In this document: in pieces, positions 59,678 to 61,901 of the stretch
Layout: each line of letters opens with the position of its first letter
How positions within the stretch are numbered: the stretch's first letter is position 1
Notes under the pieces: model-generated
Database searches by the model: none
Told to the model about the DNA's origin: nothing
Seen by the model: the letters and a program-made list of their open reading frames with translations, nothing else
Made by a program: the position numbers and the translations under genes
Source: a virus
DNA: 61,901 bases
Virus record (IMG/VR): IMGVR_UViG_3300017960_000670
Span: 1-61,901 of that record
Direction: 5' to 3' (one strand)

Positions 59678-60837
59678 TCAACTGGCTCCACGGTGACTTC
59701 TCCTTCATCATCATTACTTTCATCATCAAAAGGGACTGTAGGAAGCTTCCGGGCTTTTTTCTCTGGCTGCTCTGAATCAGTTTCTTCTGTCTTTTCTTTT
59801 GGGGCTTCTGTAGCTGCGGCCTTTTCTACTATTTCTTTCAAAATGTTTTCATCTGCACGCATCAAGTCAAGCACCTTGCCTCGCCCTTGACCAAGCGGTT
59901 TCCCGCCTTTTCCAAGGCTGAACCACGCTCCCTTTTTAACAACAATCTTCTTGTTAATAGCATCGTCAAGAATTGCAGCGATTTGATCAATCCCGTGTCC
60001 AAACGTTATTACAAATTGGGCAACGCGGAATGGTGGCGCAACTTTGTTTTTTGTTACTGTCGCCTTGATGCGGTTTGAAACTACTTCTTCGCCTTCTTTG
60101 TCTTTCCCAATTGCGACAATCTCAACGCGGCAAGAAGAGTAAAACTTCAAAGCACGACCGCCCGGTTCTGTCGTTTTCTTCCCCCATTTGACTCCAATCT
60201 TTTCTCGCACCTGATTTGTAAATAAAATCAAACTTTTTGACCTGTTTACTTTTCCAACCAATCGTTTCAAACTTTGCGACATCAACCGTGCTTGTGTTGC
60301 GACATGAGCAGCCCCATAATCACCTTCCAATTCGGCTTCGGTTGTCATTGCTGCAACACTATCGACAATAATCAGACGTGTGCCTTTATCGATCAATTCA
60401 TCAATTACGTTCATCGCCTGATTGCCCGACTCTGGTTGGTGAATCATAAGCAACTCGACATCTACGCCAAGGTTCTTTGCATAGTCCACGTCAAAGCTGA
60501 ACTCAGTATCAACAATCGCGACTTCATCCTCTGTATATTTCTTTTGAAACTCCGCAATTGCATGAAGACACAGGGTCGATTTCCCACCGCTCTCGGGTCC
60601 GTATACTGCACAAACGCGGCCCATAGGCCAACCACCGCCCAAAGCCCAATCCAACGTCTTTGCGCCCGTGGGGAGCCACTCAATTCCAGATTCAATATCT
60701 TCGTCGCCAAAGAACAAAACAGCGTCTTTGTTATCACCCCCAAAATCACCACCGTTGATACTATCACAGATGCCTTTAAGTTTTTTGATGCGTTCTCTGC
60801 GCTTTTTATCACGCTTTTTATCCTTGTCCTTAGCCAT
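59674..60837 (-). CDS. recA: RecA recombinase
   Basis: A 387-residue RecA. GPESGGKST (80-88) is Walker A, LIIVDSVAAM Walker B, and GGRALKFYSSCRVEI the DNA-binding/L2 vicinity. It has a long basic N-terminus (KKRDKKRRERIKK) and an acidic C-terminal tail (DDEGEVTVEPVE). It pairs homologous DNA in ATP-dependent filaments. Start: ATG with GGAGGAAGG upstream. Terminator just above, so it likely has its own promoter not identified here. Confidence 0.95.
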   Translation of the reverse strand: MAKDKDKKRDKKRRERIKKLKGICDSINGGDFGGDNKDAVLFFGDEDIESGIEWLPTGAKTLDWALGGGWPMGRVCAVYGPESGGKSTLCLHAIAEFQKKYTEDEVAIVDTEFSFDVDYAKNLGVDVELLMIHQPESGNQAMNVIDELIDKGTRLIIVDSVAAMTTEAELEGDYGAAHVATQARLMSQSLKRLVGKVNRSKSLILFTNQVREKIGVKWGKKTTEPGGRALKFYSSCRVEIVAIGKDKEGEEVVSNRIKATVTKNKVAPPFRVAQFVITFGHGIDQIAAILDDAINKKIVVKKGAWFSLGKGGKPLGQGRGKVLDLMRADENILKEIVEKAAATEAPKEKTEETDSEQPEKKARKLPTVPFDDESNDDEGEVTVEPVE

Positions 60838-60858
60838 CCCTTCCTCCCATAAATAAAA

Positions 60859-60885
60859 GGGAAGGCTCAGAAACTGAGCCTTCCC
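60859..60885 (-). terminator. rho-independent terminator
   Basis: GGGAAGGCTCAG/CTGAGCCTTCCC is a perfect 12 bp stem with a three-base AAA/TTT loop, and TTTTATTT follows on the minus strand. It separates the ssDNA-binding-protein candidate from recA and is the clearest terminator in the window. Confidence 0.85.
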
Positions 60886-60893
60886 AGTTTTCC

Positions 60894-61901
60894 TTATTCC
60901 TTGCTTGCGCGTTTCTTTGCTTCAATGATGCAATCCGCAAGGCTGTCACACTTTGCGCACTCGTCGTGGCTTGGATCATCAACCGTTCCAAAACAATCCC
61001 AAGTCGGCTTTTCTTTGTCCTTTTCTTTATCGTCGGAAAAGTCATCGCCAAAACCTTCACTCAGCGGCGGCATTCTCTTTTTCTCCGGCTTTTCTTTCTC
61101 TTCTTCCGGCGTACTTTCTTCCTGAGATTCTGGTTCGCTCGTAACCGCGCTTTCACTTGCGGGAGCTTCTTCGCTTGAAGGCGTTGTCTCTCCCTCTGCG
61201 CTTTCAAGAATTTCCCGCAAGTCATCATGTAAACCGTCAACGATTTTTTGAGGTTCAACCATGCGACCCGCGATGCGACGCAAGTCATGAAGCGTCATTT
61301 TCTTTTCTTCATCAGTCAATGGCGTTTGTTTCACGCTCATTCCCTGTGTAACGGCAACAGCAGAATAGCAAACACGAGCGCCGTTGTGTCCTTTGATAAT
61401 ATTGATATCAACGCCTTCTTTAGCGTCACTAATATCAACTTTTAGCTGCTTGAAAATCCCGTCAACATCGTTCCACGCTTCCATTCCTATGTTCGCAACC
61501 TTGTACCCCAAAACCTGTTTTTCAACGCCAGCATCATCAACTTCTGTAACGTTGGGGCTTCGACGATCAATAACGTTCCACTTCAACGCCGTGGTAACGC
61601 TTGCGTCGCTTACAAGGTTTTCAAGAAACTGCTTGTCCTGCGGTTCAATTTCTTGTCCTGCTTCTTTGAGCGCGTTTTTCGCAACGCGCCAAAGCTTGCA
61701 AATAGGGCACGTTTTCTCCTCTTTTGCCTTTTCATTTTCAATGTCCCAATTCGGGCAATTGATCATTTTTGGCAATCTGCCTTCTCCTTTGAACGCTTCC
61801 GAAATGCAAAGGCCACGATCACCCCGTTGATGGTTTGGAGAAATAAAATGCGTCTTTACTTCCAAGAATTCTCCCACCAGACGAATGATGTTGTCGCCAT
61901 C
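60894..61901 (-). CDS. ssDNA-binding-protein candidate (5' end outside window)
   Basis: At least 335 residues, open to the right edge, so the N-terminus is missing. The visible start, DGDNIIRLVGEFLEV then HFISPNHQRGDRG, and CPNWD with CPICKLW resemble the zinc-containing core of T4 gp32-type ssDNA-binding proteins. The C-terminal third is highly acidic (EKEKPEKK, DDFSDDKEKDKE), as in that family's partner-binding tail, with an extra Cys group (CFGTV, CAKCDSLADC). A terminator follows directly. Confidence 0.75.
   Translation of the reverse strand, partial: DGDNIIRLVGEFLEVKTHFISPNHQRGDRGLCISEAFKGEGRLPKMINCPNWDIENEKAKEEKTCPICKLWRVAKNALKEAGQEIEPQDKQFLENLVSDASVTTALKWNVIDRRSPNVTEVDDAGVEKQVLGYKVANIGMEAWNDVDGIFKQLKVDISDAKEGVDINIIKGHNGARVCYSAVAVTQGMSVKQTPLTDEEKKMTLHDLRRIAGRMVEPQKIVDGLHDDLREILESAEGETTPSSEEAPASESAVTSEPESQEESTPEEEKEKPEKKRMPPLSEGFGDDFSDDKEKDKEKPTWDCFGTVDDPSHDECAKCDSLADCIIEAKKRASKE

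Noticed and set aside
1-61901. tRNA genes and CRISPR arrays
   Set aside because: I found no cloverleaf-like or repeat-spacer structure by eye between or within the genes. A proper tRNA scan could still reveal one.
1-61901. Integrase, attachment sites or other signs of a temperate phage
   Set aside because: No recombinase, repressor or direct-repeat pair was seen in this window.

Overview
The window is a 61.9 kb piece of a large tailed-phage (dsDNA bacteriophage) genome. Every gene I can support lies on the minus strand, with TGA/ATG and TAATG overlaps throughout, and no stretch over 300 bases lacks a gene. It carries its own replication set: a DnaE-type polymerase, RecA, NAD+ ligase, both type II topoisomerase subunits, a RuvC-like resolvase, a flap-type 5' nuclease, an SbcD-like nuclease and a probable ssDNA-binding protein. 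It also has host-takeover genes (ClpS, a ppGpp-hydrolase-like HD protein, an FtsZ/tubulin-like GTPase). Capsid, tail, terminase and RNA polymerase genes are not in this window. The host cannot be named from the sequence.

Transcription runs from high to low coordinates, and the map is described in that direction. 61901-58239: ssDNA-binding-protein candidate, a rho-independent terminator, then recA, 5' nuclease and a P-loop kinase. 58212-53045: WGR-domain protein, tubulin-like GTPase, aldo/keto reductase, a membrane protein and small proteins. 53048-29250: DNA metabolism in several short units (SbcD-like, ParB-like, dnaE, DHH phosphoesterase, gyrB/gyrA, ligA, clpS, a half-length Rad50-like protein, ruvC). 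29237-13141: about 15 kb of glycan-assembly genes (nine or more glycosyltransferases, a PIG-L deacetylase, four methyltransferases, two radical SAM enzymes). 13127-9218: small zinc-binding, PC4-like and lipoprotein genes. 9196-184: ten proteins that begin with almost the same 16 residues, MKxRxG(F/M/Y)VSNSS followed by Ser/Thr/Ala/Gly and Phe, interspersed with a radical SAM enzyme, the HD hydrolase and small unknowns.

Two recurring DNA motifs sit in front of these blocks. Class A (GTTGTATAATA with a GCAAA-like box about 17 bases upstream) occurs eight times, mostly before replication, repair and early-type genes. Class B (ATAATTYTTTKATATT) occurs four times, each at the end of one block and just before the next. 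The class B blocks are the ones holding proteins with a short helical motif (A/T)xE(L/I)xxIAxxL, so class B may be a late or virion-gene promoter and the helix a targeting tag. That link is my inference.

The most unusual material is the ten-member shared-leader family, whose leader is kept at protein level although its serine codons switch between AGY and TCN. Next are the glycan cluster, the two-class promoter map with its correlated helix motif, and a Rad50-like protein that stops just after its zinc hook.
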